DNA of 35,951 nucleotides from Pasteurellaceae bacterium (GCA_030527795.1 JAUNAB010000003.1:117959-153909), one strand, 5' to 3'; positions 8,863 to 18,852 are shown, numbered from the stretch's first letter. Numbers and translations: made by a program. The notes: generated by a model not told the origin, from the letters alone.

Positions 8863-8946
8863 CAATATTAACTTTCATTTCACTCATCTCTATCGTTCCC
8901 TACTATCTAATTCTACACAAGGCAAAACAAAATACAGGAATTATGC

Positions 8947-8952
8947 TATAAT
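8947..8952 (+). promoter_or_regulatory. Extended -10 promoter of the ABC exporter gene
   Basis: TATAAT is preceded by TGC, giving a perfect extended -10 element (TGCTATAAT). The -35 position (AAAACA at 8924-8929) is weak, as is common with extended -10 promoters. The predicted start is about 53 bases before the gene. Confidence 0.6.
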
Positions 8953-9011
8953 CAGCCAAGTTGTTTGGCGACACCATTTTTTGTTGTTGCCTTTATTTTT
9001 AGGAAATGAAG

Positions 9012-10853
9012 ATGTTAAATAAAATTTATAGCTGGTTTGAAAACCGTTTAAATGCCTACCCTGAAAGCGAACCTAAAACGCCAGAAAAAGGGCTATTTCG
9101 TTTTATTTGGTCCAGTATTGATGGAATGAAAGGTTGGATTTTATTGTTAGCGATTTTAACCGTGGGAACGGGTGTTATTGAAGCAATGTTATTTCAATTT
9201 ATGGGATTACTCGTTGATTGGCTTGGGCAATACACGCCAGCAACACTTTGGGCTGAAAAAGGGCACTGGTTAATCAGTATGGCGGCGGTATTAATTATCA
9301 GTGTCATTTGGGCATTTTTAGCCTCGTCCGTGCGTTTACAAACGTTACAAGGGGTTTTCCCAATGCGTCTGCGTTGGAATTTCCACCGTTTAATGCTTGG
9401 GCAAAGTTTGAGTTTTTACCAAGACGAATTTGCAGGACGGGTTTCCGCCAAGGTAATGCAAACCGCACTGGCGGTGCGTGATACCGTGATGACCATTGCT
9501 GATATGGCTGTCTATGTCGCTGTTTATTTCATCACTTCAGGTATTGTTCTTGTTGCATTAGATAGCTGGTTGTTATTACCCTTTATTCTATGGTTAGTTG
9601 TATTTAGTACTATTCTATATTTACTTATTCCTAAACTCGCAAAAACCGCGGAAAATCAAGCCAATGCACGTTCTTTAATGACGGGTCGCATTACTGATGC
9701 CTATTCCAATATTGCTACCGTAAAATTGTTCTCCCACGGTTCACGCGAAGCAGCTTATGCAAAAAGCTCAATGCAAGAATTTATGACAACAGTACACGCC
9801 CAAATGCGTTTAGGGACAAGTTTAGATATTTTGACTTATACCGCCAATATTTTACTCACACTAAGCACCGCGGTCTTAGGCATTGTGCTTTGGCAAAATG
9901 GTGCTGTCGGGGTAGGTGCGATTGCGACTGCTGTCGCAATGGCGTTGCGTGTTAATGGGCTTTCCCATTGGATTATGTGGGAAACCGCACGGTTATTTGA
10001 AAATATTGGTACCGTCAATGACGGTATGAATACCTTATCAAAACCGCACACCATCGTAGACAAACCGAATGCTAAACCATTACAAGTTAAGCAAGGAGAA
10101 ATTCGCTTTGAACACGTCAACTTTGCTTATAGCCCAGAAAAACCATTACTGCAAGACTTTAATCTAACCATTAAAGCAGGCGAGAAAGTAGGTTTAATTG
10201 GGCGTTCAGGTGCAGGGAAATCTACGATTGTCAATTTACTGTTACGCTTTTATGAAGCAAACAGCGGTGCAATTACTATTGACAGTCAAAATGTCTTAGA
10301 CATTCAACAAGAAAGTTTACGCAGCCAAATCGGATTAGTCACACAAGATACGTCATTATTACATCGCTCCGTTCGCGATAACATCGTTTATGGACGCCCT
10401 GATGCAACCGATCAAGATATGATCAATGCAGCACAACGTGCGGAAGCAGCGGATTTCATCCCGAATTTAAGTGATGCCCAAGGGCGTCGCGGTTATGATG
10501 CACACGTTGGCGAACGTGGGGTTAAATTATCTGGAGGGCAACGTCAGCGTATTGCTATCGCACGCGTAATGCTTAAAGACGCTCCAATCTTATTGCTTGA
10601 TGAAGCAACAAGTGCATTGGACAGTGAAGTTGAATCTGCCATTCAACAAAGTTTAGATAAAATGATGGAAAACAAAACCGTTATCGCCATTGCCCACCGA
10701 CTTTCCACTATTGCAGCAATGGATCGTTTGATTGTTCTCGATCAAGGACATATTGTTGAACAAGGCACGCACGCAGAATTATTAGCGAAAAATGGTTTAT
10801 ACGCTAAACTATGGGCACACCAAAGTGGTGGATTTTTGACCGAACACGAATAA
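9012..10853 (+). CDS. ABC exporter, fused permease and ATPase (half-transporter)
   Basis: This inner-membrane exporter has an N-terminal six-helix ABC transmembrane domain (about residues 25-320) and a C-terminal ATPase domain. The ATPase shows Walker A GRSGAGKST, the Q loop VTQDTS, signature LSGGQRQRIAIAR, Walker B ILLLDEATSALD and the switch His in AIAHRLSTI. It should work as a dimer. I chose ATG at 9012 (613 residues) because AGGAA at 9001-9005 is correctly spaced from it and would touch the in-frame ATG at 9006. The family resembles lipid and drug exporters of the MsbA/MdlB class. The substrate cannot be read from the sequence. It is monocistronic. Confidence 0.88.
   Translation: MLNKIYSWFENRLNAYPESEPKTPEKGLFRFIWSSIDGMKGWILLLAILTVGTGVIEAMLFQFMGLLVDWLGQYTPATLWAEKGHWLISMAAVLIISVIWAFLASSVRLQTLQGVFPMRLRWNFHRLMLGQSLSFYQDEFAGRVSAKVMQTALAVRDTVMTIADMAVYVAVYFITSGIVLVALDSWLLLPFILWLVVFSTILYLLIPKLAKTAENQANARSLMTGRITDAYSNIATVKLFSHGSREAAYAKSSMQEFMTTVHAQMRLGTSLDILTYTANILLTLSTAVLGIVLWQNGAVGVGAIATAVAMALRVNGLSHWIMWETARLFENIGTVNDGMNTLSKPHTIVDKPNAKPLQVKQGEIRFEHVNFAYSPEKPLLQDFNLTIKAGEKVGLIGRSGAGKSTIVNLLLRFYEANSGAITIDSQNVLDIQQESLRSQIGLVTQDTSLLHRSVRDNIVYGRPDATDQDMINAAQRAEAADFIPNLSDAQGRRGYDAHVGERGVKLSGGQRQRIAIARVMLKDAPILLLDEATSALDSEVESAIQQSLDKMMENKTVIAIAHRLSTIAAMDRLIVLDQGHIVEQGTHAELLAKNGLYAKLWAHQSGGFLTEHE
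9867..9875 (+). repeat. Partial uptake-signal-like core inside the ABC gene
   Basis: ACCGCGGTC occurs without the AT-rich flank, followed by TTAGG. It carries only the 9-base core. Confidence 0.4.
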
Positions 10854-10901
10854 CAACGAGAACAATATCCTCTAATATTGCATAAACATAAAAATATTAG
10901 C

Positions 10902-10944
10902 AAAACCGCGGTCAAAAAACGCTTAAATTTTTGACCGCGGTTTT
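10902..10944. terminator. Inverted pair of uptake-signal-like repeats acting as terminator
   Basis: AAAACCGCGGTCAAAAA (10902-10918) and TTTTTGACCGCGGTTTT (10928-10944) are exact reverse complements, 17 bp each, with a nine-base spacer ACGCTTAAA. A run of six T follows on the plus strand. It lies about 50 bases after the ABC gene stop. Confidence 0.8.
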
Positions 10945-11032
10945 TTATTGATTGGATAATGAATAAAAATCAAAAAAGCTTTAAAAGTACCGAGTCGTTA
11001 ATATTGCCAATAAACTAATTATAAACAAATAA

Positions 11033-11058
11033 AAAAGGACTGAAATTTCAGTCCTTTT
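11033..11058 (-). terminator. Terminator of the cold-shock gene
   Basis: AAAAGGACTGA and TCAGTCCTTTT form an 11-bp stem around AATT. Read on the minus strand it follows the cold-shock stop at 11078 and ends in a T run. Confidence 0.85.
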
Positions 11059-11077
11059 ATTGCTAAATGAATCTCAA

Positions 11078-11287
11078 TTAGATTACGCGAACATTCACTG
11101 CCGCTGGGCCACGTTGTGAATCTTGTACTTCAAATTCAACGTTGTCGCCATCATTTAATGTTTTATAAGCATCACTTAAAATACCGCTGAAATGAACGAA
11201 AATGTCTTTTCCGCCTTGTGATGGAGTGATGAAACCGAAACCTTTAGTTCCATTGAACCATTTTACTGTGCCTGTTAATTTTGACAT
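11078..11287 (-). CDS. Cold-shock domain protein (CspA/CspE family)
   Basis: This is a 69-residue single cold-shock domain that binds single-stranded RNA and DNA and melts RNA structure. RNP1 is KGFGFI (residues 15-20) and RNP2 is DIFVHF (28-33), after the usual [12 protein letters not shown] opening. Length and spacing are exact for CspA/CspC/CspE. It is not the CspD type, which has a C-terminal extension. AAGGAAAA precedes the ATG. The 219 bases upstream (11288-11506) could hold a long untranslated leader like that of E. coli cspA, but I do not see a clear cold box, so cold induction is unproven. Confidence 0.93.
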   Translation of the reverse strand: MSKLTGTVKWFNGTKGFGFITPSQGGKDIFVHFSGILSDAYKTLNDGDNVEFEVQDSQRGPAAVNVRVI

Positions 11288-11452
11288 AGATTTTCCTTAC
11301 TAGAATTTTGTATTAAAAATAGGATATTACATAGATAGACTACAAATAACTCCCACAAGCTAAATTGGGTCGAACAAGGTGATGAGTTATTTGAACTATT
11401 GGAAAAATCAAAGATTCACAGAAGTAAAAAAAAGAAATCACTGAACACTAAT

Positions 11453-11482
11453 TAGCTAGCACGCATTAGAACACGCTAGCTA
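11453..11482 (-). terminator. Inverted repeat downstream of selB
   Basis: TAGCTAGC (11453-11460) and GCTAGCTA (11475-11482) are separated by 14 bases, 25 bases beyond the selB end. On the minus strand a T-rich run (TTTCTTTTTTTTTAC) comes about 20 bases later, so it is an imperfect terminator. It could instead belong to the cold-shock gene's leader. Confidence 0.45.
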
Positions 11483-11506
11483 CTGAAAAGCAAACATTTT
11501 CTCGCT

Positions 11507-13375
11507 TTATTCAAACATTTCCTTATCTCGCAACAAATGTGCATTGCCTTTACGCCGTAAAAAACCACATTTGTCAAAATATTCTAATAATTGGACGGTC
11601 AATTTTCGCCCAAAATTCAATTCATCACGCAACTGATTAACACTGATTTCACCTTGTTGTTGAATAATCTTTTTCACCAAACTTGCATAAGCATAAATCT
11701 GCTCAGTCAAAAAGAAACGATCTTTTACGACCGCGGTCAAATAGCCCAATTTTCCTGCTTTATACAGAAAATTACGCATTACACTTTCATCTTGTGCCAA
11801 TACGGTTGCCATATCACGAACCCAAATTGCTTCGCCATTTTGTTGAATAAATTGTGCAAGCACCTGTTTCCAAAGGCTTTTTTCTTGTTCATCAAATTCA
11901 ATACGATGGTCGGGCAAATGCAACCAACCACGTGTTTGTCGTAATTGCCCTTGTGCGATTAATTGCTCAATAAAATTGAAAATTAATTTTTCAGGTTGAT
12001 GTAAACAAGCAATCCGATATAAACGGGCTTTACCTAATCCCATTTGATCGGGATGAGCAATATGATAGTCATTTAAAACTTGCAACAACTTCTCTGTCTG
12101 TTGTTGCTGATAATTTGCATTAAAACACCAATCGTGAAAACGCACTTGTTGATTAGTCGCTAATAACGCATCTAGTTGTGCCAAGCTCAGTTGTTCAACC
12201 CACGCAATGAAATTGGCATTCACCGCCTGATCTTGTAGATATAATGCTATCCGCTCTGCTGGCTGTTGACTATGCTGTAACTGGGTTAGGTATGCCAACC
12301 GTTCGGGCGTGCGTTTATGCCGTTTAGGTGAATAAATTTCTAACACCCTCGCCCCGCCCACTAAGTGTTTGGCATCGCCACTACGTACAATTAACTTATC
12401 GCCATAGGCTAAAAATAGAGGTTTATCTAAAATCAGTTCGCAAAAAACGCATTGATTTTTGACCGCGTTTTTTTGTGTCAATAAATTTAATTTCGCTACG
12501 GTACGATTGGTTGCATAATAAATATGCACCGATTGATTTTCATTTAAAGGCTGTTCCGTCTGTAACAGCACCGTCACACGTTCCGTTGGTGCAATAGGAG
12601 GATTGGAAAAAAGCCAATCGCCACGCTCAATCTGCTCTCGTGCAAGATCTGCATTAATATTTAATGCCAAACGTTGCCCAGCCAGTCCTTGATTAGATGG
12701 CTGATTTTGTGCGTGAATATTTTTAATTCGTACCGTTTCGCCACTAGATAAAAACAATTCATCATCAATTTGCACCTTTCCGCTCAATGCGGTACCAGTA
12801 ACAACCGTTCCCGCCCCTTTTACCGTAAACACACGATCAATGGCATAACGAAAGGGTTTATTTGAGTCGGCTAAATTCGGTAAACGAGCTAAATAATCAC
12901 GCAATGCTGCAATCCCTTCTCCCGTGCGAGCTGACGTAACAAAACAAGGGCTATCAGCTAAATTAGGATAATCTTGTCGCAATGTCGTTTTGAGTTGCTC
13001 AATTTGTGCGGAATCAACACGATCGGCTTTAGTCATAACGACAATAATTTGTGTTAATTGCAACAAACGCAAAATGGCTAAATGTTCTACTGTTTGAGCC
13101 TGCACACCTTCATCGGCAGCAACAATCAGCATCGCATAATCAATACCGCCCAACCCTGCGAGCATATTGGTTAGAAATTTTTCGTGCCCTGGCACATCAA
13201 TAAAACCGAGCGTTTTATTGGCGTATTCTTCGCCTAATGGCAAATAGGCATAGCCCAAATCTATCGTCATTCCCCGTTTTTTTTCTTCGGGCAAGTGTGC
13301 GGTGTTCGTGCCGGTTAACGCCTGCAACAATGCGGTTTTGCCGTGGTCAACGTGACCTGCGGTAACGACAATCAT
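11507..13375 (-). CDS. selB: Selenocysteine-specific translation elongation factor SelB
   Basis: SelB brings Sec-tRNA(Sec) to UGA codons marked by a SECIS hairpin. The 622-residue product (E. coli about 614) has an EF-Tu-like G domain with GHVDHGKT (7-14), the switch region [22 protein letters not shown] and the MTKAD guanine motif. Domains II and III follow, then four C-terminal winged-helix domains that bind SECIS RNA, ending [16 protein letters not shown]. The ATG overlaps the selA stop by four bases (ATGA), so the two are translationally coupled. No selenoprotein gene, selC or selD lies in this window. Confidence 0.95.
   Translation of the reverse strand: MIVVTAGHVDHGKTALLQALTGTNTAHLPEEKKRGMTIDLGYAYLPLGEEYANKTLGFIDVPGHEKFLTNMLAGLGGIDYAMLIVAADEGVQAQTVEHLAILRLLQLTQIIVVMTKADRVDSAQIEQLKTTLRQDYPNLADSPCFVTSARTGEGIAALRDYLARLPNLADSNKPFRYAIDRVFTVKGAGTVVTGTALSGKVQIDDELFLSSGETVRIKNIHAQNQPSNQGLAGQRLALNINADLAREQIERGDWLFSNPPIAPTERVTVLLQTEQPLNENQSVHIYYATNRTVAKLNLLTQKNAVKNQCVFCELILDKPLFLAYGDKLIVRSGDAKHLVGGARVLEIYSPKRHKRTPERLAYLTQLQHSQQPAERIALYLQDQAVNANFIAWVEQLSLAQLDALLATNQQVRFHDWCFNANYQQQQTEKLLQVLNDYHIAHPDQMGLGKARLYRIACLHQPEKLIFNFIEQLIAQGQLRQTRGWLHLPDHRIEFDEQEKSLWKQVLAQFIQQNGEAIWVRDMATVLAQDESVMRNFLYKAGKLGYLTAVVKDRFFLTEQIYAYASLVKKIIQQQGEISVNQLRDELNFGRKLTVQLLEYFDKCGFLRRKGNAHLLRDKEMFE
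11729..11740 (+). repeat. Uptake-signal-like repeat inside selB
   Basis: An exact ACCGCGGTCAAA lies within the selB 3' part. Because its core is palindromic and flanked by GACC/GGTC, it resembles the motif in both directions. Confidence 0.6.
12458..12474 (-). repeat. Degenerate uptake-signal-like repeat inside selB
   Basis: On the minus strand it reads AAAAACGCGGTCAAAAATC, then CAATGCGTTTTTT. It keeps the GCGGTCAAAAA part and the distal T run with one core change. Confidence 0.5.
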
Positions 13376-14757
13376 AATTCCTCCAAAGTGACTAACAAGG
13401 CTCCAAGGCTAGCCAATGAGCGTAAATCGAGCCAAATTTTATTTTGCTCAATCCGAGCAATAACGGGCATGCTTAACTGTTTTAAACGGGTTAAAACCGC
13501 GGTCAAATTTTCTGCCGTTTTTGGTGAGAGTGTTACTGCCAACGACGGAATTGTCGCCATTGGTTGCGAACCACTGCCGATTTGTGCCGAACTCAGCTCA
13601 ATTTGTATTGAAAACGCAGTTCCTAATCGTTCAGTAAGTACCTTGCAAAGCTGCTCGGCTTGGCATTGAAGTTCAGCTAAAGGCTGAGTTAATAAACGCA
13701 ACGTTGGCAAGCGTTCAAGCAATTTCTCAGGTTGTAAATACAAACGTAATGTGGCTTCAAGCCCTGCCAAAATCACTTTGTCGCAACGTAACACGCGTTT
13801 TAACGGGTGCGATTGCAGTTGAGCGATCCATTCTTTTTTTCCTACAATAATTCCCGCCTGCACACCGCCAAGTAACTTATCGCCAGAAAACGAAATCAAA
13901 TCCACGCCTTGGGCTAGTTTTTCTTGTACCGTTGGTTCTTTTGGCAAACCATATTGGCTTAAATCAATCAATGCCCCACTGCCTAAATCACTGATCACAG
14001 GCAAATGATGGGCTTGAGCAAGCTCAACTAATTGCTGCTCAGATACCTCCGCGGTAAACCCACAAATTTGATAATTACTGCAATGCACTTTCATCAACGC
14101 TGCAGTATTTTCATTAATGGCTTGACGATAATCTTTTAAATGCGTGCGATTTGTGGTGCCAACTTCCACTAATTTACAACCCGCTTGTTGCATAATATCG
14201 GGGATCCGAAATGCTCCGCCAATTTCAATTAACTCGCCACGGGATAACACCACTTCACGCCCTTGTGCAAAAGTGGCTAACATTAATAGCACCGCCGCCG
14301 CATTATTATTCACCACGCACGCGGCTTCTGCACCCGTTAATTCACACAACAATTCACTGATATAATTATCACGATGGCTACGCTTACCTGCCTCTAAATC
14401 ATATTCTAACGCCACATTTTGTTGCATCGCAGCTAATGCCGCTTGCTGAGCGGCTTCCGCCCATAATGCACGCCCAAGATTCGTATGCAAAACCGTGCCT
14501 GTTAAGTTATGCACCGCTTGAATTTTAACTCTCTGTTGTTGAATCAAACGTCGTTCAAGTTCATTAAATGTTGCAGAAAAATCCGCGAAATAGGGCGGAA
14601 GTTGTTGCGCTTGTTTAATCCATTCACGCCCTTGCTTTAATAATTGACGGCAAATATTCACTACCGCACTATGTCCAAATTGAGCAATTAAATGCTCACC
14701 TTGTGGGGTTTTAAGAAGTTTATCTACTGCGGGTAATTGTTGGAAAAGTGCATTCAT
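13372..14757 (-). CDS. selA: L-seryl-tRNA(Sec) selenium transferase SelA
   Basis: SelA is a PLP enzyme that turns Ser-tRNA(Sec) into Sec-tRNA(Sec) with selenophosphate. The 461-residue product (E. coli 463) has the pyridoxal lysine in [14 protein letters not shown] (Lys294). It also shows the N-terminal tRNA-binding part, the [14 protein letters not shown] segment and [11 protein letters not shown]. It is the first gene of a selA-selB operon, and its last four bases overlap the selB start. An uptake-like repeat lies within the gene at 13493-13510. Confidence 0.95.
   Translation of the reverse strand: MNALFQQLPAVDKLLKTPQGEHLIAQFGHSAVVNICRQLLKQGREWIKQAQQLPPYFADFSATFNELERRLIQQQRVKIQAVHNLTGTVLHTNLGRALWAEAAQQAALAAMQQNVALEYDLEAGKRSHRDNYISELLCELTGAEAACVVNNNAAAVLLMLATFAQGREVVLSRGELIEIGGAFRIPDIMQQAGCKLVEVGTTNRTHLKDYRQAINENTAALMKVHCSNYQICGFTAEVSEQQLVELAQAHHLPVISDLGSGALIDLSQYGLPKEPTVQEKLAQGVDLISFSGDKLLGGVQAGIIVGKKEWIAQLQSHPLKRVLRCDKVILAGLEATLRLYLQPEKLLERLPTLRLLTQPLAELQCQAEQLCKVLTERLGTAFSIQIELSSAQIGSGSQPMATIPSLAVTLSPKTAENLTAVLTRLKQLSMPVIARIEQNKIWLDLRSLASLGALLVTLEEL
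13493..13510 (+). repeat. Uptake-signal-like repeat inside selA
   Basis: AAAACCGCGGTCAAATTT is followed by CTGCCGTTTTT, giving the full core plus distal T-run layout. It is translated as part of the C-terminal region of SelA. Confidence 0.7.
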
Positions 14758-14824
14758 TTTGAATTTATTATGAAAAAATCAATGTGCTAAATCATACCGT
14801 TTTCCGTTGCAAAATTCAGCTTTT

Positions 14825-15577
14825 TTATTCTTCCGCGGTCAATGGCACTAGCTCAATCACTTCAGCGCAATCAATCGTCAACATTCGCCAACGCACATCA
14901 AATTCGCCTAGCTTCACGCCGTAAATTCGCTCAGTGATTTTGCCTTGCTGATAGGCTGGGCGCGGATCTTGAGCCAACACATCCTGAATAAATTGGCGAA
15001 ACCGCGGATTAAAATCACAATATTTTTTTAGCTGAGCTTTCACAGCCGCGGAAAACCGCACCTGTAATGTGGCTTCAGGCTTATGTTGAGCAAACCCCGA
15101 TTGCGCATTCGGCTCACTATCGGCATAAGCCAAATAAGGTTTAATATCAAAAATCGGCGTGCCATCAACCAAATCTACCGCACCTAAATGCAGTAACACC
15201 TTACCATTTTTGCACTCAATGCATTTTAACTCCACTTTAGACAAACCAAGGGGATTCGGACGATGGGTTGCTCGACTAGCAAAAACACCAACACGTTGAT
15301 TGCCACCCAATCTTGGCGGACGAACCGTCGGTTGCCACTTGCCTTCAGCAATGCGATCAAATTGGAAAATCAACCAAAGATGACTAAACTGTTCTAAACC
15401 GCGGACAAAATCAGGCTGATTATAAGGCGGCAGCAATTCCACCACCCCAACCCCGTCAGGCACCAAGTTCGGTTGGCGTGGTACGGAAAATTTTTCTTTG
15501 TATGGTGTATGAATAACCGCCACGGGCTGAATAACCAACGCGGAAGGCTGTGCAGAAATAGATACGGAAGTTGGCAT
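14825..15577 (-). CDS. trmO: tRNA (t6A37) N6-methyltransferase TrmO
   Basis: TrmO (YaeB/TsaA) methylates N6-threonylcarbamoyladenosine at position 37 of tRNA-Thr using S-adenosylmethionine. The product shows [55 protein letters not shown] and [15 protein letters not shown], all hallmarks of this family's beta-barrel. I chose ATG at 15577 (250 residues) over the in-frame TTG at 15610, because AGGGG lies about ten bases before the ATG. E. coli TrmO has about 235 residues. It is divergent from menA. Confidence 0.93.
   Translation of the reverse strand: MPTSVSISAQPSALVIQPVAVIHTPYKEKFSVPRQPNLVPDGVGVVELLPPYNQPDFVRGLEQFSHLWLIFQFDRIAEGKWQPTVRPPRLGGNQRVGVFASRATHRPNPLGLSKVELKCIECKNGKVLLHLGAVDLVDGTPIFDIKPYLAYADSEPNAQSGFAQHKPEATLQVRFSAAVKAQLKKYCDFNPRFRQFIQDVLAQDPRPAYQQGKITERIYGVKLGEFDVRWRMLTIDCAEVIELVPLTAEE
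14833..14842 (+). repeat. Uptake-signal-like core at the trmO 3' end
   Basis: CCGCGGTCAA occurs preceded by TT rather than AA, inside the last codons of trmO. Confidence 0.35.
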
Positions 15578-15680
15578 TGACACATTGCCCCTATTAAATG
15601 GAATAATCAAGAAGATTAACTTAATTTATGCTAGAATAGCACGTTATTATTTTTTACCGCAATCGTAATCCCTTGATTAC

Positions 15681-15692
15681 AAAACCGCGGTC
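15681..15692 (+). repeat. Uptake-signal-like core in the menA leader
   Basis: AAAACCGCGGTC is followed by TTTTTTTC, so it has the core but not the CAAAA flank. It lies 20 bases before the menA ATG and would be translated only if an upstream TTG start were used. Confidence 0.5.
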
Positions 15693-15711
15693 TTTTTTTC
15701 AAGTAGATTTT

Positions 15712-16617
15712 ATGCAGCATTTTTTGAAAATTTGGCTTTCTACTGCTCGACCAAAAACCTTGCCACTGGCGTTAGCAATCATTTTAACGGCTTCTACCTT
15801 GGCTTATTGGTTTGGGCAATTTAGCCTACCGATTACCTTATTATGTTTATTAACCACCACATTGCTTCAAATCGTGTCAAATTTTGCCAATGATTACGGC
15901 GATCACCAAAAAGGTTCCGATACTGCCGAACGTATCGGTCCACTACGCGGTATCCAAAAGGGGCAAATGAGTGCAACCCAATTACGCAATGGCTTAATTG
16001 TGATGGTGATTGCCAGCTTATTATCAGGCTCAGTATTAATCAGCGTCGCATATCAATCCACTACGGATCTTATTGCCTTTGCGGTCTTAGGCATATTAGC
16101 CATTCTCTCCGCGATAACTTACACCGTGGGGGCAAAGCCCTATGGCTATCTCGGTTTAGGTGATCTTTCCGTGTTTCTCTTTTTCGGTTTATTGGCAGTT
16201 TGCGGCACATTTTATTTGCAAACTCACAGCTTACAATGCCTTATCTTTTTACCTGCGGCAGCCTGTGGGTTGCTTTCTACCGCAGTGTTAAATATCAATA
16301 ACTTACGTGATATTGAACAAGATCGTAAAGCAGGGAAAAACACGTTAGTCGTGCGAATTGGGGCAAAAAAAGGGCGAATTTATCATTGCCTGTTGTTAGC
16401 ACTTGCCAGCTTATGCTATTTCGTCTTTGTTACGATTGATTTCCGCCATTGGAGTAATTTCCTATTTGTCTTAGCACTACCGCTACTGATTAAGCACGCA
16501 TTATTTGTTTATCGTAGCCAAAATCCAATGCAATTACGTCCAATGCTGGCACAAATGTCAATATTAGCCTTATTAACCAATATCTTATTCAGTTTAGGCT
16601 TGCTTATCGGCAACTAA
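15712..16617 (+). CDS. menA: 1,4-dihydroxy-2-naphthoate polyprenyltransferase MenA
   Basis: MenA is an inner-membrane UbiA-type enzyme that attaches the polyprenyl tail to 1,4-dihydroxy-2-naphthoate to make demethylmenaquinone. I chose ATG at 15712 (301 residues), starting [20 protein letters not shown], as in family members. The longer frame begins with TTG at 15673 and runs through a repeat. The prenyl-diphosphate site is [15 protein letters not shown] with GPLRGIQKG, and a second Asp-rich motif is [17 protein letters not shown]. About eight or nine helices are present. rraA follows 44 bases later, as in E. coli. Confidence 0.93.
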   Translation: MQHFLKIWLSTARPKTLPLALAIILTASTLAYWFGQFSLPITLLCLLTTTLLQIVSNFANDYGDHQKGSDTAERIGPLRGIQKGQMSATQLRNGLIVMVIASLLSGSVLISVAYQSTTDLIAFAVLGILAILSAITYTVGAKPYGYLGLGDLSVFLFFGLLAVCGTFYLQTHSLQCLIFLPAAACGLLSTAVLNINNLRDIEQDRKAGKNTLVVRIGAKKGRIYHCLLLALASLCYFVFVTIDFRHWSNFLFVLALPLLIKHALFVYRSQNPMQLRPMLAQMSILALLTNILFSLGLLIGN

Positions 16618-16661
16618 CGGCTATACTAGACAAAATTTCTTCACAAATTATAGGTAACATT

Positions 16662-17162
16662 ATGCGTATCGATACTTCAGAACTTTGTGATATCTATCTT
16701 GATCAGGTAGATGTCGTGGAATTAGTTTTCTCAAGCTTTGGCGGAGTCAATAACTTCTACGGTAAAATTACGACCATAAAATGTTTTGAAAATAATGGCT
16801 TAATTGCTGAAATCTTAGAAGAAGAAGGCGAAGGGCGGGTTCTCTTAATTGATGGCGGCGGTGCGGTACGCCGTGCGCTGATTGATGCGGAGCTAGCACA
16901 ACTTGCCGTAGATAACCATTGGGAAGGCATTATCGTCTATGGTGCAGTTAGACAAATCGATCAACTGGAAGAAATGGATATTGGTATTTATGCACTAGCG
17001 CCAATTCCTGTGGGTGCTGATCAAAATAACCAAGGGGAAAGCGATGTTCCCGTGAATTTTGGTGGTGTCACTTTCTTCCCTGAAGATTATGTCTATGCCG
17101 ATCTCACTGGCATTATTTCATCACAAGAGCCACTTGATTTAGATGGCTTTGATGATGAATAA
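16662..17162 (+). CDS. rraA: Regulator of ribonuclease E activity A
   Basis: RraA binds RNase E and the degradosome and lowers RNA decay. The 166-residue product (E. coli 161) begins [20 protein letters not shown]. It contains [21 protein letters not shown], the loop [15 protein letters not shown] and [23 protein letters not shown], all standard for the family. It has an acidic C-terminal tail. ATAGGTAAC precedes the ATG. It is probably cotranscribed with menA and ends at the repeat hairpin 17189-17230. Confidence 0.94.
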   Translation: MRIDTSELCDIYLDQVDVVELVFSSFGGVNNFYGKITTIKCFENNGLIAEILEEEGEGRVLLIDGGGAVRRALIDAELAQLAVDNHWEGIIVYGAVRQIDQLEEMDIGIYALAPIPVGADQNNQGESDVPVNFGGVTFFPEDYVYADLTGIISSQEPLDLDGFDDE

Positions 17163-17188
17163 TCAAATCTGAATCCAGAATAAATATT

Positions 17189-17230
17189 AAACCGCGGTCA
17201 AAAAAACCTTTGAATTTTTGACCGCGGTTT
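17189..17230. terminator. Inverted pair of uptake-signal-like repeats between rraA and the DASS gene
   Basis: AAACCGCGGTCAAAAA (17189-17204) and TTTTTGACCGCGGTTT (17215-17230) are exact reverse complements around AACCTTTGAA. They lie between convergent genes and could end both transcripts. Confidence 0.8.
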
Positions 17231-17248
17231 ATTTTAACATTATGCTAT

Positions 17249-18640
17249 TTAAAACCAAAATAGGTAGGCAACCGTTCCTATCACAAAAATACACACTAGA
17301 TTCAACCAAAAACCTGCTTTGATCATTTCTTTTTGCTTAATATCGCCCGTACCAAAAACAATGGCGTTTGGTGGGGTGGCGACAGGCAACATAAAGGCAC
17401 AAGATGCCCCTAAGCCGATAATCAATGCCAAGCCAACTTCAGGCATACCCAGTGATTGTGCAATAGAGATAAAAATCGGCACAAGCAATGCCGCACTGGC
17501 GGTATTTGAGGTAAATTCGGTTAAGAAGACAATAAAGGCAGCAACCAGTAAACCGATGAGATAATAATGTTGCCCTTGGATCAAGAACACAACACCGTCC
17601 GCCATAATTTTACTTGCACCAGAGTCTTTAAGCACAGCACTCAACGTTAAACCACCACCGAAAAGGAACAAAACGCCCCATTCCGTGCCACTTTGAATTT
17701 GTGTCCAACTTGCCACACCCGTAATACATAAAACCGCCGCAGCAACTAAAGCAATAATGGTATCAAAACTGGCGATATTTTTTTCTAATCCCAATAAATG
17801 TGACAACATTGGGTTAAGCTGTCCGCTGAAAATCCAGCATAATGCCGTTGCTGTAAAAATAATTAGCGTGATTATCCGCGGTCTATTGAACTTAATTTGT
17901 TCAAAATCTAAATTAAAACGAATATTTAACCGCGGTTTGAAACAAATATACAAGGTGCCAACCATTAACGGTAATAAAATAATCATTATCGGCAAGCCGT
18001 ATTTTAGCCATTCGGAAAAACTAATATGTAACTGAGAAGCAACAATTGCATTCGGTGGACTACCAACTAGCGTTCCCATTCCGCCGATACTGGCACTATA
18101 TGCGACACCGAGTAAAACGAAAACATAAGTATTATGCTCTTTTTCGCGATCTAATTTACTCAATACGCCCATTGCCAATGGCAGCATCATCGCAGCCGTT
18201 GCCGTATTGCTGATCCACATTGACAAAAAGGCGGTAACGCCAAACAAATATAACACTGCAATCATCAAATTGCCCCGTGCTAATGCCATAATCCGATTGG
18301 CAATAATTTTATCTAACTGCTGAATATTCAATGCGGTCGCTAAGGCAAAGCCACCAAAAAAGAGAAAGATAATGGGATCGGCAAAAGTAGATAACGCACT
18401 TTTAGTCGTCACTAATCCTAAAAAAATGGCAATTAATGGTACTAATAATGCGGTTACGGTCACATTCAATGCTTCCGTAAGCCACAATACCCCCACAAAC
18501 ACTAATAACGCAATGCCTTTATTAGCTTTGAGATCAAAAGGGAGAGTGTAAAGTAGAATAAAGAAAATAACGACATCAAGAATAAAAATCCAGGCATTAC
18601 GACTCAGCCTCGTTGAAATTGGTTGGGTTGTTGCATTCAT
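17249..18640 (-). CDS. DASS/SLC13-family sodium-anion symporter
   Basis: This is an inner-membrane sodium-coupled carrier of the divalent anion (dicarboxylate or sulfate) family. The 463-residue product has eleven or more hydrophobic segments. It shows the two family Ser-Asn-Thr motifs, FLSMWISNTATAAMMLPLA and LTEFTSNTASAALLVPIF, which form the sodium and carboxylate sites in VcINDY. It also has GGMGTLVGSPPNAIVA and VATPPNAIVFGTG. These motifs favour a C4-dicarboxylate such as succinate, but the exact substrate is inferred. A near-perfect CRP site lies upstream. AAAGGAG precedes the ATG. Confidence 0.9.
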   Translation of the reverse strand: MNATTQPISTRLSRNAWIFILDVVIFFILLYTLPFDLKANKGIALLVFVGVLWLTEALNVTVTALLVPLIAIFLGLVTTKSALSTFADPIIFLFFGGFALATALNIQQLDKIIANRIMALARGNLMIAVLYLFGVTAFLSMWISNTATAAMMLPLAMGVLSKLDREKEHNTYVFVLLGVAYSASIGGMGTLVGSPPNAIVASQLHISFSEWLKYGLPIMIILLPLMVGTLYICFKPRLNIRFNLDFEQIKFNRPRIITLIIFTATALCWIFSGQLNPMLSHLLGLEKNIASFDTIIALVAAAVLCITGVASWTQIQSGTEWGVLFLFGGGLTLSAVLKDSGASKIMADGVVFLIQGQHYYLIGLLVAAFIVFLTEFTSNTASAALLVPIFISIAQSLGMPEVGLALIIGLGASCAFMLPVATPPNAIVFGTGDIKQKEMIKAGFWLNLVCIFVIGTVAYLFWF

Positions 18641-18730
18641 ATTGAATACTCCTTTTTCGCTTAAACCAGACTTAATACAGAGCCAACGTTAGCAATTTGT
18701 TAACAAAAAGCAATATAAAAATTGTGGATT

Positions 18731-18746
18731 TGTGAGCTAAGTCATA
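18731..18746 (-). promoter_or_regulatory. Candidate CRP site upstream of the DASS gene
   Basis: TGTGAGCTAAGTCATA (plus strand) matches TGTGA-N6-TCACA with one mismatch. It lies about 91 bases before the DASS start in the 212-base gap 18641-18852. A possible -10 (TATATT) sits nearby on the minus strand. Otherwise I see nothing defined in this gap. Confidence 0.55.
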
Positions 18747-18852
18747 CAATTTAAGCATAGGAATTAAACCGTATATAAAAAAATTGAGTTAAAGGTAGTT
18801 TTAGCCCAATTTTTCTCTACAATCAAAGAAGAGTTATCGGAGGAATAACAAA

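Noticed and set aside
15578-15610. Longer TrmO with TTG start at 15610
   Set aside because: TTG has no ribosome site, and the extra residues are not part of the family. ATG at 15577 has AGGGG upstream.
15673-15711. Longer MenA with TTG start at 15673
   Set aside because: The extension is encoded by the repeat and a poly-T run, while ATG at 15712 begins the family's usual N-terminus.
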